Positions 47,318 to 59,908 of a stretch of 64,000 bases of DNA are shown in pieces (within the stretch, counting starts at the first letter, position 1; each line of letters begins with the position of its first letter). The DNA is from Dipteronia dyeriana (Eukaryota > Streptophyta > Magnoliopsida > Sapindales > Sapindaceae). Position numbers and translations under genes: made by a program. The stretch covers positions 70,116,687 to 70,180,686 of the forward strand of contig CM065295.1 in NCBI GenBank assembly GCA_032871835.1, read 5' to 3'. Under the pieces are notes generated by a model. That model did not search any database. It had not been told where the DNA came from and worked only from the letters and a program-made list of their open reading frames with translations.

Positions 47318-48097
47318 TGTTGTTGGTATAACTCGGAGAATGTGTCACGTCAACAATAAACGAGGTTTTAGGGAGACACGTCACCAAAAGTCAACCAGAC
47401 CGAACCAACCCAAGTTGACCAAAGACAATTTCGTAACACCTTATTGGGATTACCTAAATGATCGGGTAGAGATGATCCCGTTAAGATCTATCGGGATTGC
47501 CCATATGGTCGGGATAGCATTTATGCTCGGGGTAAAACCACCGGTTGGGGAGAAAGGGGGTTTGGCCAGGTGAAGCGGATGATCAGCTAAATGACACGTT
47601 GACAGTTATGAATTTAATGCAGTTACGATTCAAACACGTAGAGAATGAATCTTACTCGAACAAGGTGTCTAGAAGCATACTTTGATGAGGAAGTAAAATT
47701 CCTCATAGTTATAAAAGTCCAGATTAGGCAAGAGACCAAATACAATTGAAACACAATCAACGCAAAGCACGGAAGAAGGATAACACAACTTCGATAAGTT
47801 AGAGTTTCATTTAATTACGAGAACTTTCCTTACTTATATGTCAAGAATTATGGTTCTATGTATATATAAATAAACCCTAAATAGCACCCTTGAGGGGGTA
47901 ACACAAATTAGTTTAAGAGAGCACAAGAGAGATTGAATGTGTAATTATTTTTATCATAGTGAATTCTTCTCGTTGTCACCGGTAACTGTGGACATTTCCC
48001 CACCTTGGGGTTTAACCACGTAAAACACCGTGTCTTGCCTTACTTGTTCTTTCTTTCAATTTGAAGCTCATACCTAATCCAAAAATCACCGTCAACA
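47318..48097 (+). repeat. G2 5' LTR
   Basis: A 780-bp copy. It contains the TATATATAAATA motif (about 47861-47872) followed by AACCCTAAATAGCA, a likely promoter. It lacks about 45 bases that the 3' copy has near 59240-59285. Confidence 0.85.
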
Positions 48098-48118
48098 ACT
48101 AGCACTAGAAGGAGGGGG
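48098..48118 (+). promoter_or_regulatory. G2 primer-site region
   Basis: ACTAGCACTAGAAGGAGGGGG directly follows the LTR end. Its GGGGG tail matches the position of G1's GGGG. The priming tRNA cannot be named. Confidence 0.35.
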
Positions 48119-48167
48119 CAAACCTCCGTTAATATTAAACGTGAACAATTAATTCTAGGAAAAAATC

Positions 48168-50100
48168 GTGAGAGACAGTATCATGGCCACCAGTAGAGAT
48201 ATAAGCCAATCTTCACGCAACACCGATGCTTCGCACGGTGTAAACATCCCTATCACAATAGATGTTAACATTGCCGGAGAAGACCTACAGTCAAGGACTC
48301 CACCATCAACCAGACCTGACATAATAACATCCACGAATGTAACCACTAGCATCTCCCCAGATGCATTCCGACATATCCAGAAATCCCTACGGAGAGTCAT
48401 TAATGGCATTGCAAGATAGGGAATCAGTATAACGGCAACTTTCAATCTGGGTTCACCATATCAGCTCTCCATACCTATGGTAGCCTAGGATCCTAGGATA
48501 CGTTCTGAAATAGTAGCAATGATCCCAAGAGCACCCTAAAAATCTGGAAGAGATAAGACGGATCATCGTGAAAGGAGAGAACATTCACAAAGAAAAGACA
48601 ACCACCAAAAAGACCGGGGTGTAAGAGAGCATAGGGAGTCCAGTTCACAAGAAGATACAGGAAGATATGATGGGGGAAAGAGGTGATACAGTCGAAGAAG
48701 GCGATCTCACTCAATCTCAACCAACGATGAAGATCCACCCAAGAGGCACAAGAAACCAACTTTAATGGTCATGCACAACCTACATGATGCCCATATCACA
48801 TGACGAATCCCTAGAGACCTATACGAACTCACCATCCAGCTATGATTTGATGAGCATAGAGAACCAGAAGGAGAACGAAAGTTCTTCTCAGAAGAATAGA
48901 GGCCTTAGAATGAAGGCAAAGCCAAGGAAACTTGTAAATTGGTAACTCTGAAAACCCGTTTGTTGATTCAATAAGAAATGCCCATTTTTTGAGCAAATTC
49001 AGGATGCCTCACATGGAGAAGTTTAATGCTAACACTGGCCCACATAAGCGTGTCAGGATATATTAGAGCGCGATGGCACAACACGATTATGACGATGCTC
49101 TCATTTATGTTCTCCCAAACCTTGGGAGACCAGGGGTCCAACTGGTTTGGAGGGCTTACAGGAGGATCCATTAAGAATTTTGAGGAACTCCTGCAAGTCT
49201 TCTCTATACTGTTTATAGGGAATATCCAGTGAAGAAAATCCATATCAGTCTTGCCAACCTTAAAATAAAGGAAAGACGATAAACTGAAAGATTATTTAAT
49301 CAGGTTTTCATAGGAGGTTTCAGAGGTACAAGATCCTAATGACGACGCGGTGGTATCTGCATTCATTAATAGCTTGCAACACAACCAATTATCATTATGC
49401 CAAAGGCAAAAAGATCCGACCACGTATGCCAGCGTGATAGATGATGTTGGAGGATATGTCATGACAAAGGAAGAGCAGATAGCCCACGAAGATGGGCTTA
49501 TACACTGAGTCCAGCCCGAGAACAGCCATAAACCCAAAGATGGCAGCTCGATGAACAACAGCAAGGGGGACCAAAAAGACAATAGGGGAAAGTACAATGA
49601 TGGATGCAAATATGGCAATCAGAAGGGTGGCAAACACTTTAAAAGGCAATACACCGATTACAACCTGTTGGCCAGGAGACAAAAGGAGATATTGAATGTG
49701 GTAGAAGACATGAACTTTTACAAATTACCCTCTAGGCAATCAACTTCACGAGAATGGATGCTACCAAATACTATCATTTTCACCAAGAAAATGACCATGA
49801 AACCTCCAAATGCTATCAGTTAAGGGACTATATTGAAAAGCTAATCAGATAAGTGCACCTCAAAGGTATAATCTTGAAGAATGAGGGTGACCGATAAAAG
49901 AACCCCCCAAAGAGAGAATATGATGGAAAAGATAACCCAAAAGGAGTTCGGATAACGGAGTGATCAACACCATCTTCGGTGGACCACACACAGGGAGCAG
50001 CAATCGGGAAAAAATGACCGAGGTTAGAGAAGCTATAGAGAGTAAAAGGAATTTATAAGTGAATTTGTAGAATCTCGATCCGAAAAAACTTAAACAAGGA
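48168..50100 (+). pseudogene. G2 gag
   Basis: It starts MRDSIMATSRDISQSSRN and is open for 83 codons, then broken. Legible later parts are DYDDALIYVLPNLG (about 49070-49130), a basic region near 49550-49640, and the zinc region YYHFHQENDHETSKCYQL (about 49764-49820). There the first Cys of the expected C-FH-GH-C knuckle is Tyr and the Gly is Asp. Gag would form the particle and bind RNA. Stops show that it is dead. Confidence 0.75.
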
Positions 50101-50128
50101 TGGCTCCGAGTCAGACGCGTATGGATCA

Positions 50129-50640
50129 GTGGTAATGCCAAATGATTCGATTGTCGTATCAGTTCGCAATAGCCATAAGGAAGTGAGAAGAGTGTTGATC
50201 GACAATAGCAGCTCGACAGATATCCTGAATGTAGAGATGCTTGATCAATTGAGGTTATTGAGAAAGGATTCACAGCCGCTCGGGGTCCCATTTAGAGGTT
50301 TTGGAGGTACGAAAGTAAAGTCGCTAGGAATGGTGAAACCGCCGAGATCGGGAGTTACCCCTACATAAAGATAGAACTCTTGGATTTCATAGTTGCAGAT
50401 ATGGAAAATTGGCCTTACAACGCTTTATTTGGGAGACAATTCTTAAACAAGTCAAGACCTATGACCGCACCTTATGCTCTAACCATGAAATTTCCAACAG
50501 AAGCTAGGGTAGGGGTCTTGAAAAGCTCTCAAGAATGGACGAGAAAGGCAAACCTAACAGTGTATAGAGAAAAAATGGAATTAGGAATAATGCAGATAGA
50601 TCTCCTGAAAGGTGAGAGTATTTCAAAGATGGATGAATAG
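50129..50640 (+). pseudogene. G2 aspartic protease
   Basis: The active site reads VLIDNSSSTDIL, with Asp at 50201. Related plant Gypsy proteases have DNGSS, so the Gly is Ser here. It continues with FRGFGGTKVKSLG, the flap-side segment, then FIVADMENWPYNALFGRQFL and APYALTMKFPTEA. It is open except for one frame change near 50370. It normally processes Gag-Pol. Confidence 0.8.
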
Positions 50641-50779
50641 GAAAATGGGATAGATACCCCAACTTGATTTGACCTGGACCCAATGGAGACATCTCCAGAA
50701 GATGGGAAAAACCAGAAAGATGAACCGACTATGGAGGTTGTAATTGACAATAACCACCCCAAGTAGACAATAAAGTTGG

Positions 50780-52560
50780 GAGCCCGGTTGACGGAGCAGG
50801 TTCAGAGAGAGATGATCGATCTATTAAGACTATACGGGGACGTGTTTGCATCGAAGCATAAGGACATGCTAGGAATCGACAAAAAAATAATCTCCCATTA
50901 CCTAGTGGTTGATCCCGATCAAAAACCAGTTATCTAAAAAAGAAGACGGTTCAATCCTAAAAGAAGTGAAGCAATTAAAGATGAGGTAGAGAAGTTATTG
51001 GCAGTAGGATCAGTAAGAGAAGTGAAATACCCTGAGTGGTCGTCAATGTGGTGTTAGTAAAAATGAAGAATGGACAGTGGAGGATGTGTGTAGACTTCAC
51101 GGATCTTAACCAAGCATGCTTAAAGGATAATTTTCCCTTACCCAGATATACCAACTGGTAGATGCGATGACAGGTCACGAACTGTTAAGCTTCATGGATG
51201 CCTACTTAGGTTACAACCAGATCAGGATGTTTGAACCAGATGAAGAAAAGACTTTTTTCACAACCAATCAAGTGTTATACTGTTATAAAGTGACGGCTTT
51301 TGGTCCCAAAAATACTGGGGTAACCTACCAGAGATTGGTGAATAAGATGTTTACCTGACAGATCAGCAGGAATATGGAGGTGTATGTCGATGACATGTTA
51401 ATAAAGGGTACAACAGCCGGAAAGCATGCAGCAGATCTCAGGGACACATTCGGGGTACTGAGGAATTTTGGTATGAAGCTCAATCCGAAATGTATGCATT
51501 CAGGGTGCCATCGGGTAGATTCCTCGGTTTTCAAGTCCGTAAAAGGGGAATTGAAGTAAATCCAAAAAAGATAAAGGAGTTATAGAAAATGAGATCACCA
51601 AGCACATTGAAGGAAATCCAAAGACTAACAGGCTGCCTAGCATCTCTGAACTGATTTATTAGTAAGTTGACTAACAAGTGCTTACCCTTTTCTCAAGGCA
51701 ATAAAAAAGGGTAAGGGGTAGAGTGGGACGAATGTGAGTAGGCTTTTTAGAAGATCAAGAAGTACCTGAGTAAAGCACTGATCCTATCCAAACCTCTGGA
51801 TGGAGAAGTGCTCTACTTGTACTTATCAGTCACGACTGTGACAACGGGATCCGTGTTAGTCATGATGGACGAGAGGGTACAGAAACTGGTGTATTAAACT
51901 AGCAAGGCTTTGTTACCGGTAGAAACTAGATATTCAGTCGTTAAGCAAATGGCATTAGCACTAGTAACCGCAACAGGAAAATTGAGACCTTACTTCTAAG
52001 CTCACAAAATTAAAGTTTACACGAATTACACGCTTAAGCAGATTTTGTCCAAACCAGAAGTGTATGAGAGATTAACCAAGAGGACAGTGGGGCTAAGTGA
52101 GTTCGATATTACATACCCGCTAAGAGCCACGATCAAGGTTCAAATTGTGGCCGACCTGATCAACGAACTCACTGAGCCAAACGGTGAGGTAATCAGGATG
52201 CTCAAAGAAAAGGAAAAGAAGGAGTTTGTCTAAAAAAGGCATGTTAATGGGTCGCTAAACACGTATGATGGTGGGTTAGGTATAGTGGTATCCACCCTGG
52301 AATAAGATCAGGTAGAGTGTGCCCTACGATTTGATTTCAAAGCTACTACAATATGACTGAGTATGAGTCACTTTTGACAGGTCTCAGGGTTTGTAAAACA
52401 TTAGGGGCGGATGAGCTGGAGGTATTTAGTGACTCGTAAGTGGTGGTGAACCAATTTTTGGATGAGTACTAGACCAGGGATAACAACATCGCCTATCTGG
52501 AGATAGCCATAATATTGCTTGGGAGATTCAATCCTATAGAATCACTCAGATCTCAAGGTA
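50780..52560 (+). pseudogene. G2 reverse transcriptase and two RNase H domains
   Basis: RT motifs in order are KDEVEKLLAVGSVREVKYPEW, KMKNGQWRMCVDFTDLNQAC, KDNFPLP, LLSFMDAYLGYNQIRM, and the catalytic MEVYVDDMLIKG with YVDD at 51383-51394. Next come FGMKLNPKCM and a frame-shifted FLGF/GIEVNPKKI. RNase H follows with degraded text near 51800-52050. A second RNase H of the archaeal type is recognisable at about 52350-52470 (NMTEYESLLTGLRVCKTLGA, then ELEVFSDS). ADALSKLSS near 52570 is the linker before integrase. In-frame stops occur within each part, although the RT active-site residues are intact. Confidence 0.85.
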
Positions 52561-52769
52561 GAAAAATGAGAAGGCTGATGCTTTGTCAAAATTGTCATCA
52601 GCAACCAATAACATATGGCCGAAAACTATCATAATGGCTTACTTTAAGAGACCTAGTATTGAAAAAGAAGAAGAGGTACCAGCAGTGTGGGTAATCGAAG
52701 AGAGGGAAGCCACTTGGAAAACCCCGATAAGAAAGTACCTAGAAGATGAAACGCTTCCAACAGAATGAT

Positions 52770-53922
52770 CGAGGCAAAGCGCCTCAAATATAAGGCCACA
52801 AGATACTCAATGGTCGGGGGAGAGTTGTATAGAAAAGGATTTTCGAAGGCCCTACAAAGATATGTCAGCCCAAAAGAAGGGGGATAGATACTAGCAAGAA
52901 TCCATAGAGTGGTATGTGGGAACCACTATAGAGGAAAAAGCTTAACACATAAGACCATTAGACAATGTTTCTTTTGGCCAACCCTATTTTAGGATGTGCA
53001 CGCAGTCGTGGAACAGTGTGGCTATTGCCAGAGGATAGCCAATGACATAAAAAAGCCACCCCAACAGCTGAAGAAATTAACGTCGCTGTGGCCATTCAAC
53101 ATGTGGAGGCTAGACCTGATCGGCCAAATGCCATTGACAATTAAAGAAGGAGCAAAACATGACATTGTGGCAGTAGACTATTTTACAAAATAAGCAGAAA
53201 TGGAGATACTTGTGCATATAACTGAAGCGAACACAACTAATTTTGTGAGGAAGAACATCATCTATCGATTTGGCATCCTAATCACTATTGTCACTGATAA
53301 CGGGACCCAATTCAATAGTGACAACTTCAAGAAAATGTATCGAGATTTCTGTATAAAGAATTACTATGCCACACCAGGCCATCCTTAGACTAACAGCCAG
53401 ACATGGGCAGTGAACAAAATAATCAAACACACTCTGAAGGCCAAGCTGTATGAAGTATTGTGGGCCTACCGAACCACGGAAAGGACTTCAATAGGAGAAA
53501 CTCCCTATTCACTAGCATTCGAAACAAAAGCAGTGATCCCGATGAAAGTAATTCATAATTCACCAAGGGTACAGGTTTTTCACCCCGACGCAAATGTGGA
53601 GATGCTAGAACAAAATCTAGATGAGTTGGAGGAAAATAGTGACTTGTCGAGGATAAGGAATGTTGTCTATCAACAAAAAGGTAGCAAGATATTACAACTC
53701 ACATGTCCGAATTAGAAGATTCCAGATCGGAGATTTGGTTCTCAGAAAGGTGTCACCCAATAAAAAGAAAATAAATCAATATGGTAATTGGCAAATAAGT
53801 GGGAAGGACCATACCAGGTGGTCAGGATAGCATTCCATTTAGCGTATCGTCTTGCCCGACTAGAATGGGGTGAACTGCCCAAGCTATGCAATACGTAATA
53901 CCTAAAGATTTTCTACCCTTAG
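52770..53922 (+). pseudogene. G2 integrase
   Basis: The zinc domain has His at 52903, His at 52924 (IHRVVCGNHYRGKSL) and EQCGYCQRIA. The catalytic core has Asp at 53113 (WRLDLIGQMP) and Asp at 53296 (VTDNGTQF). The third residue, at exactly 35 intervening positions (53404-53406), is TGG (Trp) instead of the Glu codon required for DDE catalysis. The downstream region has LWAYRTTERTSIGETPYSLA and ends with YRLARLEWGELPKLCN and FYP before TAG (53920-53922). There is no chromodomain. Four or more in-frame stops are present. Confidence 0.88.
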
Positions 53923-54429
53923 TCAAGTAAAAGTGTTCTTAATTTTGCTTTCGTTTACAAAAGTAATCTCGGGGCACCTAAAACCAATCAACACTAATAG
54001 GGCCGCCCGGGAGGCCAAGTGAGGGGGATATGTCGTAAAGCAATATACAATAACTGAAACTAACTGGGTGTATTGGAACACTGTTAGGGCACTTTCAGGC
54101 CACAGGTGTCTGATGTGATATGCCAAGAGTTGAATGGAGGATGAAATATTTGTGCTTGAAACAAGTGCCAACATTTGCCTATAAAAATTCAGTATAATAT
54201 AAGCTACCTCATTACAACAAATCTTGAGCAACAGACTATTGGGAGACGTCCCAGTAACTTAGTTGATAAATAAAAGTCAAGCTCCTATAAATTAGATACC
54301 ATGCAAATGGTCCCCAAAAGAACACTACTTAACGAAAAGCAATGAAGTAGTTAGGAAATAAAATAACTGATCGGGTTAAAACTATTACTACTCAACGTTG
54401 TTAGGCGAATAATCTATGTCACCGAAAAA

Positions 54430-54800
54430 CCTGACCATATGCAGATATTTGGTCAAAGTTAGGGCGATCAGTTTAATGCAATAAAACGTATATAGTTTAA
54501 GCTGATAAGTAGTCCCGATCAAATGTTAATTACCTGGTTAAAAGTTGGTTATTCAACTCAGCTTGGAAACAAACAAACAGTCAAACTATTGATTGACCCC
54601 AACCATATGCAGAGATCTGGTTACAATTAAGTCATGCGGTTAGCTTAATGCAGTAAAACACATATAGTTTAAGTTAATAAATGGCTCAAGCAAATTTAGA
54701 TTGCTCGGTTAGGGGTTGATTGCTTGACTCAGCATATAGTTTAAGTTATCGAATGATCCCGACCATATAATTAACTATTTGGTTCGTGCGAAGTCATTTA
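54430..54800 (+). repeat. Tandem repeats in the G2 3' region
   Basis: A unit of about 168 bases beginning ACCATATGCAGA-AT recurs at 54433 and 54601 with a further partial copy. ATATAGTTTAAG recurs at about 54491, 54661 and 54735. Such arrays between integrase and 3' LTR are known in Tat-type elements. Confidence 0.7.
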
Positions 54801-54939
54801 ACTTAAAGCAGCAATACCAAAAGTAGCCAAGAAAGAATGGTGTTACTCATAAATAAAATAAAATAAAAGAGAACTTACTATACGCTATTACAATAGGAAA
54901 ATGAAAGGGTATGCACAAGTAAAAGAAACATGGAATGAG

Positions 54940-57900
54940 GTGCTCAAAGGGCCTCTAGGACCAGAACCACCTGGTGGGACATCATCATCACCATATCATT
55001 TGGTTAGGTCCCTAAAATCTAACCAGCTGGTGTCATCCTCCAGGTCGTCAGTCACGAAGGGAGAGTAATTTGTATCAAGCAGGGTACCACTATCAATCCC
55101 CTTTATTAAAGTACCACTCTCCTTTCCCATGTGGAAAGTCACCAGGGAGGACTTGGAGGGAAGCTCTGAATGCATGAAGTGGGGATATTTCCCGATTGAT
55201 TTGTAATAGGCCCTTCACATAATCATTTGGTTCTTTATAGTTTCCAAGGATTCAGCCTTACGCTTTTGGATTGTTCTGTCCCATTTTTGACGAGCCTCTC
55301 CCGAAGATTGCTCTTTGGCACCAAAAAACATCAGAGTAGTGACTATCCCTCGCTCGAGCTCCCTCAGCATGACAACCTCGAAAGCAAAAGATCTCTTATA
55401 ACAGTCGATGTTCTAAAATTCAAGGGCTATTCTGGCCTCTTGGAAGAGCACTTCTACACTGACTTGTTGTTGCTCCAGATCTTAGGCCAGTCGTCCATAA
55501 TGGAGGTGAGTCTCCTTAGATGCTTGTCGTGATTCGAGAATAGTCTGTTGAGCGGAGGTAAGAGTGTCTTTAGCCAATTGGGCTTCTTCCTTAAGTTTGG
55601 ATGCTTCTGCTACAGTCAAAATGGCATTTGACACAAGCTCGGTACTCCGTAACTCTACCCTCGTAACTCTACCCTCCAACTTAACATTCTTCATGGTGAG
55701 TTCCCTGACGGTCACACTAGCTATTGAACACCTATTCTGAAGATGTGCAATAGACCTCCTCAAGGCAATCTTAGTTTCAACATGATTATTCAATTTCTCT
55801 TCATACGATTGCTTGATTTTGGACTCGCTGACCGATGAGGATTTGAGGGCTACAACTTTCTTAGCAAGCTTCTTTGTTAGCTGAGATATCTTCGTATCAT
55901 GTCTCTTCTAATCAGTCGTCAACTCTTCTATCGCCTGACAAAAGAAAAAAAAATAGTAAGAATAATGATGGGCATGAGTGAAATCAAAAAATGGAGAAAA
56001 ATTACAAAAATTTCAATGTTGAAGATCATGTAGATTTGCTCAGAGCTGCTAGTGGTCCTGGCCTACCTCCAATACCCATCGCTAATGTAGCCATCACCAG
56101 TTGATATGGAACGAAGAATGAAAAGAGGGTCGGTACGGGAACTAGTCGAACTGAGAGGCGAAGAAGACCCATATGTAGAAACGGTCACTGGAACCGACGA
56201 GGTAGATTCATCACGACTAAGTGTAGAGATGGCCAGGAACACTATCGGAGGGGCAGGGTCTGTAACAACTGGAGCCCTTAAAATTCCACCGTCATATCCA
56301 ACATGAAGGCTAGGTTCAAAAGCCCCAGATTCCTGCCCTTCAGAAGCTTAAACTTCACCGACCCTATCACGGCTAAGAGATGCATAAGGCATATCAGCAA
56401 AGATGCTTACAGTATGGCTGGTCCCATCATCACCTACTAAACAGGCGACCACAGTGTTTTAAAAAACCAAAGAAAGCCTACCCAGACGTAAAGACGTTTT
56501 ATCAACGTGCTCTTCGGTGAGATCAAACATGTTGTCTTTAATAGAAAGCTCCTTAAGGTTGGGATCACCATCATTAGAGTCAGAGTCAGTAAAGAATATC
56601 TGACATTTAATAGAGAACAACATTGGGGCTGTACCAGGCCGCTGTGCGGACGGGTCAACAGAAACTTGATCGACATGGTCGTTGGCTAGGGCTTGGGATA
56701 GCTTAGGATTAGAAGAAAGTAATGTTGTTGAAGTGCGGCCACTTCACCAGTTTCAGCTGGGACCGGGTCAACTGTCTAGGTCGGGGTAAAAGAAAAGGAG
56801 ACAGATGTTGTAGATACACGATCCCTCAATCTTTTTGACCATTGCTCCTAAAAAATCATGCCGGATAGGATCTCTTGGTCATCATTATCTTCCTCAAGAA
56901 TGATAGGATCAACCTCTGCATGGGGAACTAATGGATCAACAGCAGGTGGGGCTTCCATTTTTCTACAAATAGCCTTAGGAGTCAGAACCCCCCAATAGTT
57001 TTGCCTACGTTTCCATTGGTCGCCTCTCCTCCATATCTCTCTTTGTCGGACCTTTCTATACTAGATCTCTTAATGCTGGATTTTTCCCAATTAGACTTTT
57101 CTCGAGCAGATTTGTCCCTATATAACCTTCACCTGCTATCCTTTTGAGGGGCAACATGCTTATTCCCCTCAGCCTGCCCAACAGGGGCTGATATGGTATT
57201 GGGATCAGACACATATACACGCTCTACCAAATCATGCTATAGGGTGCAGTTCCCCTAGCTACTTGATCGGTGTCGTTTCTCTTACTAGCCCAATCAATAT
57301 TCTTAGCCTTTTTGGCTTGGTCGCTAGTGATGAATTCTATCTCATACACCGAAAGAAAAATTTGGCAAGAATAATAAGGACAGACACATACAATAGAAAG
57401 TCACACAATAAGGGAGTCGGAACTTACGACGCTTGTTTTTGGTGGAGATAGCTGAAAAAAGCCCCAAGTCGATCAGGTCTTTTTCCACAAACAGGTTATT
57501 TCGATCCCTTACCTCCCAAGAAGTTTGGGCCACCTTAACAACCAAAGAAGTCTGACTCCGACTCATCTTGGGTGGAGTCCTGTTACATAGCTCGGGCTGT
57601 AAAAGTGCCTCGAGACATTATTCCTGTTCAGGTTCTGATTGGGGTTAGCCACCACAGTCTTGCCCCAATATCCTCTTACGAAGAACCAATTATTCTTCCA
57701 ATACTTGTTAGAGGACGGAAAGGCCCATAAGAAGCCATTGTGATCTTTGCTAGTGGGAGAGGCAGGCGTTTCCTCATAGTACTAAGGAATCCAATGACTC
57801 AGTGAGGTCGATTGCAGATGGAAAGTTCCCCCAGCATCTGAGCGACCAAGAGTATAGTTGTTGTGAATCTCTTGGGGGGTTTGGGGGTACCTAGCCATGA

Positions 57901-58580
57901 TTTTCCTCCACTTATGCCATAAGCTGATCAAAACCTGGTATGAGTTAGAGGGTTAGTTATGCAGGAGCAATACCCGCGTTAGCCAAAAATTGAATGATTA
58001 AAGGCTGGATAGGGAGAGTAACCCTAGAAGATGGCATGGCCTCATAGATGGCGACAACACCAGAACGAGGGTTCCACACGGCGTGCTCGCCACTAGAAAT
58101 CAGTTACACCGAATGGGGGATATCAAACATATCCCTAAACTTCCCAAGCTTTTGGTCGGTCACCACGTTTATCTCATAGTCAAAGGCATATGGATGGTCA
58201 GTAGAAAACTTCAACATATGCACCCACCGTCTTTTTGGATCCTCCTCAATTTTTAACTTTTGAGAGGTGATCTTTAAGTCACTCGCAAGACGAGTAGACT
58301 CTCTAGGCAAAGATCCGACTGCTTGTCTAGAACTCATAGTCCTTGACATATATGGACAAGCACAAACAGAGATGAAAACATGAGGATTAGGATGTCCAGG
58401 TATAAATTCTGGTTGAGCAACCGAATAATCTACATTTATGGCAATGGGTTGAGGTGAATGAGTGTATATGTGAAAGTGACCCCATAGTATGGATTCAAGA
58501 TTGGAGATATTTTCTTTATTGCCTACCTCAATGGCATGCATGAGAAGTTCAAAATATTGATGACGAAGGATATGATCCAT
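54940..58580 (-). pseudogene. Antisense gene carried by G2
   Basis: On the minus strand an ATG at 58580 opens a 158-codon frame (58104-58580) containing HPNPHVFISVCACPYMS. Broken frames follow: VTLPIQPLIIQFLANAGIAP, and NKYWKNNWFFVRGYWG (about 57650-57715). These resemble the 'putative gypsy-type transposon' domain (Pfam Transposase_28) found with plant Gypsy elements. A Lys/Glu-rich coiled coil (55482-55900) comes next, and the gene ends near 54940 after DDDVPPGGSGPRGP. Candidate introns with plant-type borders are 57427-57341 (GTAAGT to GAG-AG end) and about 56005-55935 (GTAATT to TTTTGTCAG). Stops are present. The function is unknown; antisense ORFs are recorded in related elements such as Grande. 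Confidence 0.6.
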
Positions 58581-58675
58581 CCTTGAAAGATTGATGAGAG
58601 CGATGGAGCATGAACTGTTGGCTAGTAAAATGAAGATTGAGAGAAAACTGACGAGTTGAAGAGGAGAAAACTAGG

Positions 58676-58725
58676 GCTTATAGAAAGTGTATGAAATTAT
58701 GAAAGGGGAAGCGAGAAGGTTTCAA

Positions 58726-58780
<55 letters not shown>
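58676..58780 (-). promoter_or_regulatory. Candidate promoter of the antisense gene
   Basis: A TATA-like CTATAAGCC lies at about 58676-58684 on the minus strand, some 95 bases before the ATG at 58580. A CT-rich leader (TTTTCTCCTCTTCAAC) lies between. Directly upstream is an AT dinucleotide run of about 26 units (58729-58780). The spacing suits plant transcription start sites. Confidence 0.45.
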
Positions 58781-58783
<3 letters not shown>

Positions 58784-59073
58784 TGGATGATGTCATTGAG
58801 GCATGTAAACGTCACCAAGTACAACGTGAGAGAGTGTGGGTATGTGCACGAACCCCAAAGATCACGTGCCATTTGAAATTCAAAAAGTTGCTAAAGATTG
58901 TGTCAGTTATGTCATGTTCTTCAAACAGACAAAACAAATATGGCCGGGGTTAATGCTTAGTTGTTAAGCATTAAATGTGAATTTATAAACTACAAGACAA
59001 GATTAAACATACTTCATCGAGTGAGTCTCTCTTTTAGAACGAGATACTCGGTTTTCTATGTTTAATGGGGTAT

Positions 59074-59903
59074 TGTTGTTGGTTTAACTCGGAGAATGTG
59101 CCACGTTAGTAATAAATGAGGGTATGGGGAGACGTCACCAAAAGTCAACCAGATTGAATCAACCCAAATTGACCAAAGATAGCTTCGTAACACCTGATTG
59201 GGATTACTTAAACAATCGGGTAGAGATTATCCCATTAAGATGATAATATTTGCAATTTAATAATAGGATCAACCGGGATTGCCTAGATGGTCGGGATAAC
59301 ACCTATACTCAGGTTAAAACCACCGGTTATAGAGAAAGGGAGTTTGGTCGAGAGAACTGAATGATTAGCTAAATGACACGTGGACAATTAATGAATTTAA
59401 CGCAGTTACCATTCAATCTTACTCGAACAAGGTGTCTAGAAGCATACTTTGAAGAGGAAATAAATTTCCTCATAGATATCAAAGTCTAGTTTAGGCAAGA
59501 GACCAAATACAGTCGAAACACAATCAACACAAAGCAATGAAGAAGGATAACACGACTCTTATAAGTTAAAGTTTTGTTTAATTACATGAACTTTCCTTAC
59601 TTGTACATCAAGAATTAGGGTTCTATACATATATAAATAGACCCTAAATAGCACTCTTGAGGGGGTAACAAAAATTAGTTTACGAGAGCACAAAATAGAT
59701 TGAGTATGCAGTTATTTTTATCATAGTGAATTCTTCTCGCTGTAGTCGACAACCGTGGACGTTTCCCCACCTTGGGGTTTTACCACGTAAAACACCATGT
59801 CTTGCCTTACTTTTTCTTTCTTGCAATTTACAGTTCATCTTTATTTGCATTCATCTGTGTGACGTGTGGTTAATCATACCTAATCCAAAAACCACCGTCA
59901 ACA
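59074..59903 (+). repeat. G2 3' LTR
   Basis: An 830-bp partner of 47318-48097, preceded by TTTAATGGGGTAT, a weak purine tract. Extra bases (GATAATATTTGCAATTTAAT) near 59240-59260 are absent from the 5' copy. Confidence 0.85.
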
Positions 59904-59908
59904 TAATG

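Larger units (their letters stand above)
47318..59903 (+). mobile_element. Tat-like Gypsy retrotransposon G2
   Basis: LTRs lie at 47318-48097 and 59074-59903, both TGTTGTTGG to CCGTCAACA. Flanks ACATG and TAATG give an imperfect 5-bp duplication. The order is gag, protease, RT, RNase H, archaeal-type second RNase H, integrase, tandem repeats, antisense gene, 3' LTR. A second RNase H before integrase and a long 3' region with extra ORFs are hallmarks of the plant Tat/Ogre branch of Ty3/Gypsy. Every polyprotein domain has stops, so the element is inactive. Confidence 0.9.

Noticed and set aside
55227..55532. A 101-codon plus-strand frame inside G2
   Set aside because: It is the complement of the antisense coiled-coil gene. 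The minus strand carries the recognisable pattern.
58678..58872. A 64-codon frame with a repeated Ile-Tyr stretch
   Set aside because: It is the translation of the AT dinucleotide repeat, not a protein.
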